NCBI GenBank assembly: GCA_025060625.1
Contig: JANXBR010000005.1
Coordinates: 1-41,320 of the forward strand
Source of the DNA: Thermodesulfovibrio sp.
GTDB lineage: Bacteria; Nitrospirota; Thermodesulfovibrionia; Thermodesulfovibrionales; Thermodesulfovibrionaceae
Direction: 5' to 3'
DNA: 41,320 bases
Below the pieces are notes generated by a model that was not told where the DNA came from, made no database searches, and saw only the letters and a program-made list of their open reading frames with translations. A program made the position numbers and the translations under genes. Positions 10,142 through 17,475 of this stretch are shown one piece after another (within the stretch, counting starts at the first letter, position 1; each line of letters starts with the position of its first letter).

Positions 10142-11473
10142 TCATGTTTTTTGAAAATAGAGTTTTTGAAAATTTCTTGATTTTATTATGTATGAATAAA
10201 AAGCAGCTGCCTTTGTGGGAGTTCTTTTATATGTCTTGAAATCAACTCTGTAAAGACCAAATCTTGCATCAAGTCCATGAAGCCATTCATAGTTGTCAAT
10301 CAATGACCAGTAGAAATATCCTCTAACATTAATACCTTCAGATATAGCATTTTCAATTACATCAACATGGGCTTTAATAAATTTCATTTTTTTACTGTCA
10401 TCCTTTGTTGCTATACCATTTTCTGTTATTATTAGAGGAACATTAAGTTGAGAGGCATATCTTAGAACTTTTTTTAAACCCTTTGGATATATCTCCCATC
10501 CCATATCTGTTAAACCATGTCCATCAATATCGCGGTGTCTAAATTCAATAAAAAGCTTTCTTAGAGGATTAAATCTCATATGGACTCTTGTGTAGTAGTT
10601 TATTCCAAAAAAATCAAGTTTTCCCTTGATCGGTACATCTATTTCAAAGGCTTTTCTAAATGGTATGGGAAGTCTAATTCTGCCACTTATAAAACCTTCA
10701 ATAACAGAGTGGTTATAGAATTTTTTAGCAATTTTTGCTAAAACTTTATCAAAGGGATTCCATTTTATCCAAGGTGCAAATACTGCCATGTTGTGAGCTA
10801 TACTTACCATACTATTTTTATTCTTCAGATGAATAAGATCGTACATATGTCCATGACAGATAAATATATTTTTTAATGCTTTTATGGCTAAATTTAGATC
10901 TCTATATCCTGGTGGAATGCATCCCTCAATATATCCTCCAAGTATTAATAAATAGGGTTCATTAAAGGTTATCCAGTAGTCAACGCCCTTAATATTTTCT
11001 ATGAGTCTCTCTACATACTCAAGAAATTTATCAATGGATCTTTTTCTATGCCAGGGATATTTTGTGATAAACCACACAGGGTGGGTGAAATGATGTATGG
11101 TGACCATAGGAGTTATGTTATTTTCATTTAAAAGGTCAATAATTTTTTGATAATGTTTAACTACTTCAGTATTCCAATAATTCTCTGAAGGTTGAATTCT
11201 ACTCCATTCAATGGAGAATCTATAGGCATTTACACCGAGATTTTTAATAAGCCTAATGTCTTCTTTATATAGTTCATAGTGATTGGTTATTTTTGGATTA
11301 AGATTAAAGATGCTGTCCCAGGTAGACCAATCTGCATAAGGCGAGCCCTCCAGTTGAAAAGCAGAGGTTGCTACTCCCCATAGAAAATCATGATTTTTTA
11401 TATCTGCGCGGAATTGAGATATAGACTGTTGTACCTTTTCCATATTCACTTTTAATTGAAATGCTTCCTCCAA
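10142..11473 (-). CDS. Glycoside hydrolase family 1 (beta-glucosidase-like)
   Basis: GH1 enzymes hydrolyse beta-glycosides with retention of configuration. The TIM-barrel begins at about residue 28 (HDFLWGVATSAFQLEG). Sugar-site and catalytic residues are present: the HH of TIHHFTHPVWF, acid/base Glu172 in TFNEPY, nucleophile Glu351 in ITENG, and DNYEWLHGLDARFGLYRVDF near the end. There is no signal peptide, so it is cytoplasmic. The start is unclear: TTG 11473, GTG 11449 and ATG 11443 are in frame, none with a well-placed ribosome site, and all lie inside the 3' end of the kinase gene. The overlap of 56-86 bp is unusually long and implies coupling. It is last in a predicted phosphate-regulated operon; its substrate is unknown, and a glycolipid or storage glycoside is possible. 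Confidence 0.9.
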   Translation of the reverse strand: MEEAFQLKVNMEKVQQSISQFRADIKNHDFLWGVATSAFQLEGSPYADWSTWDSIFNLNPKITNHYELYKEDIRLIKNLGVNAYRFSIEWSRIQPSENYWNTEVVKHYQKIIDLLNENNITPMVTIHHFTHPVWFITKYPWHRKRSIDKFLEYVERLIENIKGVDYWITFNEPYLLILGGYIEGCIPPGYRDLNLAIKALKNIFICHGHMYDLIHLKNKNSMVSIAHNMAVFAPWIKWNPFDKVLAKIAKKFYNHSVIEGFISGRIRLPIPFRKAFEIDVPIKGKLDFFGINYYTRVHMRFNPLRKLFIEFRHRDIDGHGLTDMGWEIYPKGLKKVLRYASQLNVPLIITENGIATKDDSKKMKFIKAHVDVIENAISEGINVRGYFYWSLIDNYEWLHGLDARFGLYRVDFKTYKRTPTKAAAFYSYIIKSRNFQKLYFQKT

Positions 11474-12089
11474 GCATTTTCAACAATTGATTTGTAATGA
11501 AAAGTCCAAGACCTGAACTTTCCCATATATTTTTATAAATAGATATATCCAAATAGTAGGGATGATTTAAGATCTTACTTAATTCTTCTTCTGCAATTCC
11601 TCTTCCTGTATCCTGAATTCTTATTAAAACATTGTTATTTATCTCTTGCAAGCCAAAAAAAATATAACCTTCCTTTGTGAATTTTACAGAGTTTGACGAT
11701 ATATTTAAGAGAATCTGCTTTATTTTAACAGAGTCTGAAAGAACAATATACTTATCAAAGGCAAATTCCGTTCTTATCTCTATTGGTTTATTCTCTATGA
11801 GAATTTTTGTTAGCTCTACTATTTCATAGATACTTTCTAAAATATCAAACTCCTCAATAATCAATTCTTCCTTGCCTGATTGTATTTTGCCAAATTCAAT
11901 GGTATTTGAAATATAATTTCTCATGAATATTGCCTGAGATATGATATGAGAGAGGTATTTTTTAATCATTTCTTCATTTTGCTTTCCAAGATTAAGTTCA
12001 ATAAGCTTGGCAAGATTAAGTATGTTATTGAGGGGAGATTTAAGTTCATGAGAAAACATTGATAAATTAAGAATATAGTCCTTATTCAT
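11388..12089 (-). CDS. Sensorless histidine kinase
   Basis: Cytoplasmic kinase of only 233 residues: a HisKA dimerisation helix pair with the phosphoacceptor His14 in MFSHELKSPLNNI, then a HATPase_c domain with N box (KIKQILLNISSNSVKFT), G1 DTGRGI, and G2 SSGLGLF. There is no transmembrane segment, PAS, GAF or other input domain, so its signal must come from a partner, perhaps the EAL/CBS-GGDEF proteins encoded just upstream. It starts 8 bp inside the GGDEF gene and ends inside the GH1 gene. No response regulator is adjacent in this operon; the nearest is the receiver-only protein at 18202-18579 in the divergent operon, a plausible cognate partner. Kinase identity is firm; the pairing is inference. 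Confidence 0.92.
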   Translation of the reverse strand: MNKDYILNLSMFSHELKSPLNNILNLAKLIELNLGKQNEEMIKKYLSHIISQAIFMRNYISNTIEFGKIQSGKEELIIEEFDILESIYEIVELTKILIENKPIEIRTEFAFDKYIVLSDSVKIKQILLNISSNSVKFTKEGYIFFGLQEINNNVLIRIQDTGRGIAEEELSKILNHPYYLDISIYKNIWESSGLGLFITNQLLKMLGGSISIKSEYGKGTTVYISIPRRYKKS

Positions 12090-13116
12090 CTTTTCTGTCT
12101 ATTCTTCTGTCTCTAAATATGATAGACTTGTTAGTCACTCTTGAAAGCTTTTTTGCTTCTGATTTAACTTCCGATGCAATTGATGCAAGATGAGCAAAGG
12201 AGGTTATATTTCGTGTTTCTGTACTTACTATTGCACAGGTAAGAGATAGAAGTTTGAAAACTTCTTGTTCTTCCTTTCTATTCTTTGAAATATAATATCC
12301 CTTTATGAAGTCTTCTCCATGAAAGAATGGTAGGAGTTCTTCAAAGGCGCTTACTATCTTTTGACATATGGTCATAGAAACTCCAGGTTTTGAAAGCAAA
12401 ATAAAATCATCTCCTCCGATATGTCCTATAAAGACATCATTGGATGTTTTTGCTATATCCTTGAGTATATTACCAAGACTTGTGATTACTTTATCACCCT
12501 TCTCAAATCCATAGCAGTCATTAAAAGGTTTGAAATGATTTATATCTATGTAGCATACATCAAATTCACACTTACATCTAATTTTTCTATCTATCTCTCT
12601 TTGTATAGCCCAATTTCCAGGTAAACCAGTAAGGGGATTAGAATCTCTGGCAATTATTAAGGATCTCTGAGTTATTGCTTCAAGTAAGACACTTATTGGA
12701 ACGACACCATGATACTCATTGTATTTACTTACTATTATATCATCATATATGTTTTTCATTTCTCTTTTCTTGATTATCATTGATGCATCTTCAAGAGTTA
12801 CATCATAATCAATAATAAATGTTGGCTCCTCCATAACTTCAAAAATACACTTTTTAGCATTTAAATGAATACCATAACCAAATCTTCCAAGAACTGTGCG
12901 CTCTAAAAATCTATTTCTTTGTATTTGTCCTATTACAACATTGTTATCTACTACTGGAATAAGACCTATTTTTTCATCTTTCATAAATCTAAGAAAAGCA
13001 TCCATAATCTTGGAATTTTTATTTAATGGTTCAACTTTGATAGCTATATCTCCTATTGATAAGTCAAGAATAGAAGGTTCTAACTTACATTTAGATTCTA
13101 AATCATCTGCTAACAT
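12082..13116 (-). CDS. CBS-pair GGDEF protein (diguanylate cyclase-like)
   Basis: Predicted to make, or to bind without making, cyclic-di-GMP. Two CBS repeats cover about residues 14-155 (nucleotide-sensing Bateman module), followed by NPLTGLPGN and a GGDEF domain whose signature reads GGDDF (224-228), compatible with activity. The inhibitory I-site RxxD five residues upstream is missing (TSND), so feedback inhibition is not expected. CBS-GGDEF normally forms the C-terminal half of a single EAL-CBS-GGDEF protein; here it begins at an ATG with no ribosome site, overlapping the end of the EAL frame by 14 bp in the +1 frame, directly after a run of eight A residues. It may be expressed as a fusion by slippage, by coupling, or be a recent split. 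Confidence 0.9.
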   Translation of the reverse strand: MLADDLESKCKLEPSILDLSIGDIAIKVEPLNKNSKIMDAFLRFMKDEKIGLIPVVDNNVVIGQIQRNRFLERTVLGRFGYGIHLNAKKCIFEVMEEPTFIIDYDVTLEDASMIIKKREMKNIYDDIIVSKYNEYHGVVPISVLLEAITQRSLIIARDSNPLTGLPGNWAIQREIDRKIRCKCEFDVCYIDINHFKPFNDCYGFEKGDKVITSLGNILKDIAKTSNDVFIGHIGGDDFILLSKPGVSMTICQKIVSAFEELLPFFHGEDFIKGYYISKNRKEEQEVFKLLSLTCAIVSTETRNITSFAHLASIASEVKSEAKKLSRVTNKSIIFRDRRIDRKDE

Positions 13117-13858
13117 TTTGAATTTTTTTTATTTTCTCTTCAGGCTTTCCAAGATAAAAGCCTTGTAAAAGATCTACTCCAATCTTGACAACCTCACTTA
13201 ATTGATATGACGTCTCAATTCCTTCAGCAACAACCATTATATTTAATTTGTGACAGGCTGTGACTACAAACTCTATGAAAGATTTTGAAAAATTATTTTC
13301 TTCAAAGGTATGTATAAAGTGTTTATCTATTTTTACAATATCAGGCTCAAGAAGGCTTAAAAGTTTGGGACCTCCAAAGCCTGCTCCAAAGTCATCTATA
13401 GCTATTTTGTAACCTCTACTTTTGTAGTAAGATACTGATTTCATAAAAATCTTATAGTTTTCAATTGCAGACTGCTCAGTTATTTCAAGGACTATTCTTT
13501 CTTTTGGAAAATTGAACTCTTCTGCAAATTTATCAGTTATACCTATTTCGTGTTGAGGATAAAAAAGGGTTTCTGGACAAATATTAATGAAAAGATAACT
13601 TTCAAGATTTTGTCTTGAGGCTTCTTTGATTGAGTTTCTTCTTGCAATCATATCAAGTATGAAGATTGAGCCATTTTTTTTAGCCTCTAGAAAGAGATTC
13701 TTTATATTTAAGTCTTTTGATTTATGCCTTGTTAAAGATTCATAGCCAAAAATTTTACCTTCTTTTGATGAAAATATTGGCTGAAAATAAACTGTAAGTT
13801 CTGAATACAGTGACTCTATGGACTTGTGATTATCAACACTATGCTCTGTTTGTAACAC
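13103..13858 (-). CDS. EAL-domain cyclic-di-GMP phosphodiesterase
   Basis: Hydrolyses cyclic-di-GMP to pGpG if active. The 251-residue protein is essentially one EAL domain. Catalytic and metal residues are retained: Glu40 in YESLTR (ESL instead of EAL), Asn92 in FINICPE, Glu125 in LEITEQ, Asp155-Asp156 in AIDDFGAG, Lys176 in DIVKID, Glu212 in VVAEGIET and Gln232 in LLQGFYLGKP. Start is GTG at 13858 with GGAGGA 6 bp upstream. It heads the leftward operon EAL, CBS-GGDEF, kinase, GH1, and its promoter region carries a Pho-box-like array. The C-terminus KIKKIQNVSR runs through the A8 tract into a stop in an out-of-frame overlap with the CBS-GGDEF gene. Confidence 0.93.
   Translation of the reverse strand: MLQTEHSVDNHKSIESLYSELTVYFQPIFSSKEGKIFGYESLTRHKSKDLNIKNLFLEAKKNGSIFILDMIARRNSIKEASRQNLESYLFINICPETLFYPQHEIGITDKFAEEFNFPKERIVLEITEQSAIENYKIFMKSVSYYKSRGYKIAIDDFGAGFGGPKLLSLLEPDIVKIDKHFIHTFEENNFSKSFIEFVVTACHKLNIMVVAEGIETSYQLSEVVKIGVDLLQGFYLGKPEEKIKKIQNVSR
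13123..13130 (-). other. A8 slippery run at the EAL / CBS-GGDEF junction
   Basis: On the minus strand the EAL frame reads GAG AAA ATA AAA AAA ATT CAA and stops at TGA a few codons on. Eight A residues in a row lie at 13130-13123. Loss of one A (or gain of two) in the transcript would join the EAL frame to the CBS-GGDEF frame, giving a linker KKFKMLADDLES and an EAL-CBS-GGDEF protein of roughly 590 residues, which is a known architecture. Slippage by RNA polymerase on A8-A9 runs is established in other bacteria; its use here is inference, and a simple frameshift or sequencing error is possible. Confidence 0.5.
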
Positions 13859-13891
13859 TATCTATCCTCCAATGAATTTATCCTAAGTAAG

Positions 13892-13945
13892 ATTTTAACA
13901 TAACTTTGTTACATAAAAATTAAGGAATTGTTAAAATCTTGTTAA
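13892..13945 (-). promoter_or_regulatory. Pho-box promoter of the EAL/GGDEF/kinase/GH1 operon
   Basis: Minus-strand hexamers at exact 11-bp steps: TTAACA (13945-13940), TTAACA (13934-13929), TTAATT (13923-13918), GTAACA (13912-13907). A -10 TAAAAT (13897-13892) starts 15 bp after the start of the last repeat, the same spacing as in the two other arrays. No -35 is needed in this layout. The third repeat is the weakest. The start GTG lies 34 bp downstream of the -10. Confidence 0.65.
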
Positions 13946-13960
13946 ACTTTAACTAAAAAT

Positions 13961-14014
13961 TTAACAGAAATTTAAAATTATTTTAACTTTTCTGTAACCT
14001 CTTAGGTCTATTAT
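13961..14014 (+). promoter_or_regulatory. Pho-box promoter of the PHP/glycosyltransferase/phosphatase operon
   Basis: Plus-strand hexamers at exact 11-bp steps: TTAACA (13961-13966), TTAAAA (13972-13977), TTAACT (13983-13988), GTAACC (13994-13999). A -10 TATTAT (14009-14014) starts 15 bp after the last repeat start. The predicted transcript start near 14021 leaves only about 7 bases before the ATG at 14028, so the message is nearly leaderless. It lies back to back with the array for the leftward operon, 15 bp away. Confidence 0.72.
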
Positions 14015-14027
14015 TTAAATAAAAAAT

Positions 14028-14717
14028 ATGCTTTTATGTGACTTTCATATCCATACCAAATATTCAGACGGTTCAATGGAACTTAGAAAGGTCGTTGATC
14101 TATTTGGGCAAGCAGGTTTTGATGTTATAGCAATAACAGATCATGTAGTAAATGGCGATAGTATGATAGGAAAGTTTGCTTACAAGTTTAGATTTACAGT
14201 TACTGAAAAAAATTTCAATGAATATATAGAAAACATAAGATATGAGGCTAAAAGAGCATTAGAAAAATATGGAATGATTGTGATTCCAGGTGTAGAGATA
14301 AGTAAAAACTATCTTTCCTCTGAAAAATCAGCCCATATCCTAATAATTGATATAAAAGACTTTATTCCTGCCTGTGCATCATATGAAACAATATTTCTTG
14401 AGGCAAAAAAACAGAATGCCTTGGTAGTTGCCTGTCATCCTCATCATATAAAAGGAGAGATTCGCAATACTTTATATTTATGGAAAAATAGAAACAAATA
14501 TGGAAAATACATAGATGCATGGGAAATTGCTAACAGAGACGATGTATTCAATGTGGTTAGTCTGAAAAAATATCCCTATATAGCTAATAGTGATTTTCAC
14601 AAAGCAAGACATCTTTATTCATGGAAAACATTACTTAATTGTGATAAAAACGTAGTTTCAATAAAAAACTGTATCAAAAATAATAAAGGCGTAGCAATAA
14701 CACTTTTCAGGGGGTAG
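14028..14717 (+). CDS. PHP-domain metal-dependent phosphoesterase
   Basis: PHP (polymerase and histidinol phosphatase) proteins hydrolyse phosphoesters with a multi-metal site. All metal ligands are visible in the 229-residue protein: HIH at 7-9 followed by TKYSDG, ITDH at 36-39, Glu in IPGVEIS, CHPHH, and SDFHK near the end. It is stand-alone, without polymerase or other fused domains. No ribosome site precedes the ATG, consistent with a near-leaderless transcript. It is first in a predicted phosphate-starvation operon and ends within 2 bp of the glycosyltransferase start. Substrate cannot be read from sequence; nucleotides (as in the nucleotide-3',5'-bisphosphate phosphatase group) or lipid head-group phosphates are candidates, the latter being inference from context. 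Confidence 0.9.
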   Translation: MLLCDFHIHTKYSDGSMELRKVVDLFGQAGFDVIAITDHVVNGDSMIGKFAYKFRFTVTEKNFNEYIENIRYEAKRALEKYGMIVIPGVEISKNYLSSEKSAHILIIDIKDFIPACASYETIFLEAKKQNALVVACHPHHIKGEIRNTLYLWKNRNKYGKYIDAWEIANRDDVFNVVSLKKYPYIANSDFHKARHLYSWKTLLNCDKNVVSIKNCIKNNKGVAITLFRG

Positions 14718-14719
14718 TG

Positions 14720-15892
14720 ATGATTTTATGGATAGTTTTATGTCTTGTTTTCTTAAGCTTGACTGTTTATTTTGTACAAATTTTAGCATTAAGGAGAAAG
14801 CTCAGTGAAAGTTATGGTCTTACCAATTTCCCTCCTATATCAATAATAAAACCTTTAAAAGGTCTTGATGACAATCTCTTTGATAATCTTGAAAGCTTCT
14901 GTAAACAGGATTATCCCGAATATGAAGTTATATTCTCATTGCAGGATCGCAATGATCCTGCTTACAGAGTTGCTGAAAAAGTAAGAAATAAATATCCTGA
15001 ACTTGTAAAGATAGTTATTGACAGTTCGTATAATGCCCTGAATCCAAAGGTAAAGAATATGATTTCTGCCTACAAAGAGTCAAAATATGATTATTTTCTT
15101 ATAAGTGATAGCAATGTCTATGTTGAACCTGACTATTTAAAGAAAACGGTTTCCTCCATGACATCGGACACTGGACTTGTCACCAATCTCATTGTAGGAC
15201 ATGGAGGTAAAACCTTGGGTGCTAAACTTGAAAATCTTCAGTTAAACTCCTTTGTAATTACCAGTGTATGCTTTCTTGATAAATTTCTTAAGATGCCATG
15301 TAGTATTGGTAAGTCAATGCTCATGAGAAAGAGTGATTTTGAAGAAATAGGTGGTTTCAATGCAGTTAAAGATGTTTTAGCAGAGGATTATCTTATAGGA
15401 AAACTAATGCACCAAAAAGGCAAGAGAGTTGTTCTCTGTAGCTATACAATTAGAAATATAAATGAGTACTGGTCAATGAATAAATTCCTTAATAGACATA
15501 CAAGATGGGCAAAGATAAGATGGAAAATAGCTGGTTTGAAGTATTTTAGTGAGCCTCTTAGTAATCCTGTTTTTGTATCCTCTTTAATTCCAGTTTTGGA
15601 AGGCTTCTCAAAGATTTCCATGACAGCATTTATATTAGTAGTGACAATAAAAATTGCCTTTGATTTATACATAAGTAGATTAATTAAGTCTCCCATTGGA
15701 CTATCGGGATTGCTTATTCCTCTAAAGGATTTAATTACAGCCATTATATGGTTTGTTCCTTTATTGAGCTGTAAAATCAATTGGAGAGATAATTTATATA
15801 TAATAGGAAAAAATACAGTAATCAAACCATATGAAAGTAATTCTTCCCTTAAGGTTGTCTTTAATAGACTTAAAACAGTAATAACAGGTTAA
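14720..15892 (+). CDS. Membrane glycosyltransferase, ceramide-glucosyltransferase-like (GT21 type)
   Basis: GT2-fold enzyme resembling the GT21 group (ceramide glucosyltransferases and bacterial HpnI-like and processive lipid glycosyltransferases). An N-terminal membrane helix (about 2-22) leads to KPLKGLDDNL, the D2 motif DSNVYV (about 130), the D3 motif AEDY (about 222) and HTRWAK (about 260), matching the H/Q-xx-RW acceptor motif; two further hydrophobic segments lie near 290-315 and 330-360. Acceptor is probably a membrane lipid (diacylglycerol or similar). ATG 14720 is preferred over the overlapping GTG 14717 because GGGG lies 5 bp upstream. Under its Pho-box promoter it could build phosphate-free glycolipids to replace phospholipids, as GT21-type enzymes are reported to do in some alphaproteobacteria. 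Confidence 0.82.
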   Translation: MILWIVLCLVFLSLTVYFVQILALRRKLSESYGLTNFPPISIIKPLKGLDDNLFDNLESFCKQDYPEYEVIFSLQDRNDPAYRVAEKVRNKYPELVKIVIDSSYNALNPKVKNMISAYKESKYDYFLISDSNVYVEPDYLKKTVSSMTSDTGLVTNLIVGHGGKTLGAKLENLQLNSFVITSVCFLDKFLKMPCSIGKSMLMRKSDFEEIGGFNAVKDVLAEDYLIGKLMHQKGKRVVLCSYTIRNINEYWSMNKFLNRHTRWAKIRWKIAGLKYFSEPLSNPVFVSSLIPVLEGFSKISMTAFILVVTIKIAFDLYISRLIKSPIGLSGLLIPLKDLITAIIWFVPLLSCKINWRDNLYIIGKNTVIKPYESNSSLKVVFNRLKTVITG

Positions 15893-15903
15893 AGGAGAAA
15901 AAG

Positions 15904-17457
15904 ATGGAAAGAAGACATTTTTTAAAAGTCTCTCTTGCAAGTTTTATTACTCTAATTGCTTCATCTGAAGAGATTTTTGCTAAGGTTATGGATTCAAAAC
16001 AAGCTAAAGGAGCGAAGGGAGTAATATTCATAGTAGGTGACGGCTGGCCACTTGGAGTAATAAAAGCAATGAATGAATTTATGGAGATGAAATTTCAAGA
16101 AAAAAGTAATCTATCAATGCTTTTTAAGGATTCTAAAACAAAACTTTTACTTCAAAATACTTCCTCTCTTTCTTCAGTTGTTACTGACTCTGCTCCAGCT
16201 TCTGTTTCCTGGGCAACTGGTTCAAAGACATTTAACAGAAGTCTTTCTGCTTTACCTGATGGAAGACACTTAAAAACCATATTTGAACTTGCAAAAGAAA
16301 AAGGAATGTCTTGTGGATTTATAACCACCACAAGAGTCACTCATGCCACACCTGCAGCATGGTATAGTCATAACTTAAACAGAGATGACGAGGAAAATAT
16401 TGCCATTGACCTTTTAAATTCTAACTTAGATGTAGCAATGGGAGGAGGTGATAGATTTTTTAATGCTGAGAAGCGTAAAGACAAAAAAGACCTCTATGGA
16501 ATGTTTGCATCAAAAGGTTACAGAGTAGTTAAGTCTAAGGAGGATTTATTAAGTAGTATCTCTGATCAAAGCCCTATTCTTGGAGTTTTCAGTTCTTCGC
16601 ATATGGGTTACTTTGTTGACAGATTAAATGATCAAAAATTAAGCCAAAAACAACCTTCTTTACCAGAGATGACTGCAGTAGCTCTTAATAAATTAGCTAA
16701 GAATAAAAAGGGTTTTGTTCTTCAAATTGAGGCTGGAAGGATTGACCATGCCTGTCATGCCAATGATGCCTATGCTGCAATGATGGATTGCTATGAGCTT
16801 GATAAAACCATCGGAGTAGTGATGGATTTTATTAACAAAAATCCTGATGTAATGCTAATAGTTACATCAGATCATGGAAACTCTGGTTATGGAATAAACG
16901 GCACTGGACCTGAATATAACGATGCTACAGAGGCGTTGTTAAATTATAAAAATAGGGCTTCCTTTGAGTACATGATAGGAAAGATGAAGAATCAGGATTT
17001 AAAAACTGTAAAAGAAATCTTTGAAAACTACACTCAACATGGAATTTCATTAGAGGAAGCAGAAGAAATTTATAAGGGATTAAATGAAAAGAAAAAAATA
17101 GTCATTAACGATATTTGGTATGAGCCAGAAGCTACAATGGGCAGAATTTTGGCAAAGAGTATTTATAACTATGAAAATGAAAAACTTGTAAAACCAGCAA
17201 AAGAAAGAAGGGGAAATGTGGGTTTTACATCAACAAATCATACTGCCGAAGACCAGATTGTCTTAGTATACGGAAAAAAATTCTCAGGGTCAGAATTAAA
17301 AAACCACATTGACAATACTGAATTATTCAATCTCATGTGTGCTTATTTAGGAATAAAATACATAAATCCAAAAATGAATAGACAGGATGCTAAGTTATAC
17401 AGTAAAGCTATATCCATGGAAGAATGGGAAAGGCATCTTAAACTCCATATATCCTGA
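15904..17457 (+). CDS. phoA: Alkaline phosphatase, PhoA family, with Tat signal
   Basis: Extracytoplasmic phosphomonoesterase releasing phosphate from organic esters. The 517-residue protein starts with a twin-arginine leader (ERRHFLKVS, hydrophobic stretch to about residue 20, EEIFA before the likely cleavage site), so it is folded with metals before export; classic E. coli PhoA uses Sec. The mature part has VGDGWP (metal Asp), the nucleophile Ser96 in VTDSAPASVSWATGSKT, EAGRIDHACHAND (metal His/Asp, 276-288), TSDHGN (323-324) and NHTAED (His447). AGGAG precedes the ATG. It is the third gene of the predicted Pho operon, which agrees with its function and supports the regulatory call. Confidence 0.93.
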   Translation: MERRHFLKVSLASFITLIASSEEIFAKVMDSKQAKGAKGVIFIVGDGWPLGVIKAMNEFMEMKFQEKSNLSMLFKDSKTKLLLQNTSSLSSVVTDSAPASVSWATGSKTFNRSLSALPDGRHLKTIFELAKEKGMSCGFITTTRVTHATPAAWYSHNLNRDDEENIAIDLLNSNLDVAMGGGDRFFNAEKRKDKKDLYGMFASKGYRVVKSKEDLLSSISDQSPILGVFSSSHMGYFVDRLNDQKLSQKQPSLPEMTAVALNKLAKNKKGFVLQIEAGRIDHACHANDAYAAMMDCYELDKTIGVVMDFINKNPDVMLIVTSDHGNSGYGINGTGPEYNDATEALLNYKNRASFEYMIGKMKNQDLKTVKEIFENYTQHGISLEEAEEIYKGLNEKKKIVINDIWYEPEATMGRILAKSIYNYENEKLVKPAKERRGNVGFTSTNHTAEDQIVLVYGKKFSGSELKNHIDNTELFNLMCAYLGIKYINPKMNRQDAKLYSKAISMEEWERHLKLHIS

Positions 17458-17475
17458 ATAAGATTAATTTGAACG

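Noticed and set aside
13931-13947. Extra plus-strand TTAAAA/TTAAAC pair 11 bp apart upstream of the rightward Pho box.
   Set aside because: These are the complement of the first two repeats of the leftward array and are out of phase with the rightward repeats, so they are not counted twice.
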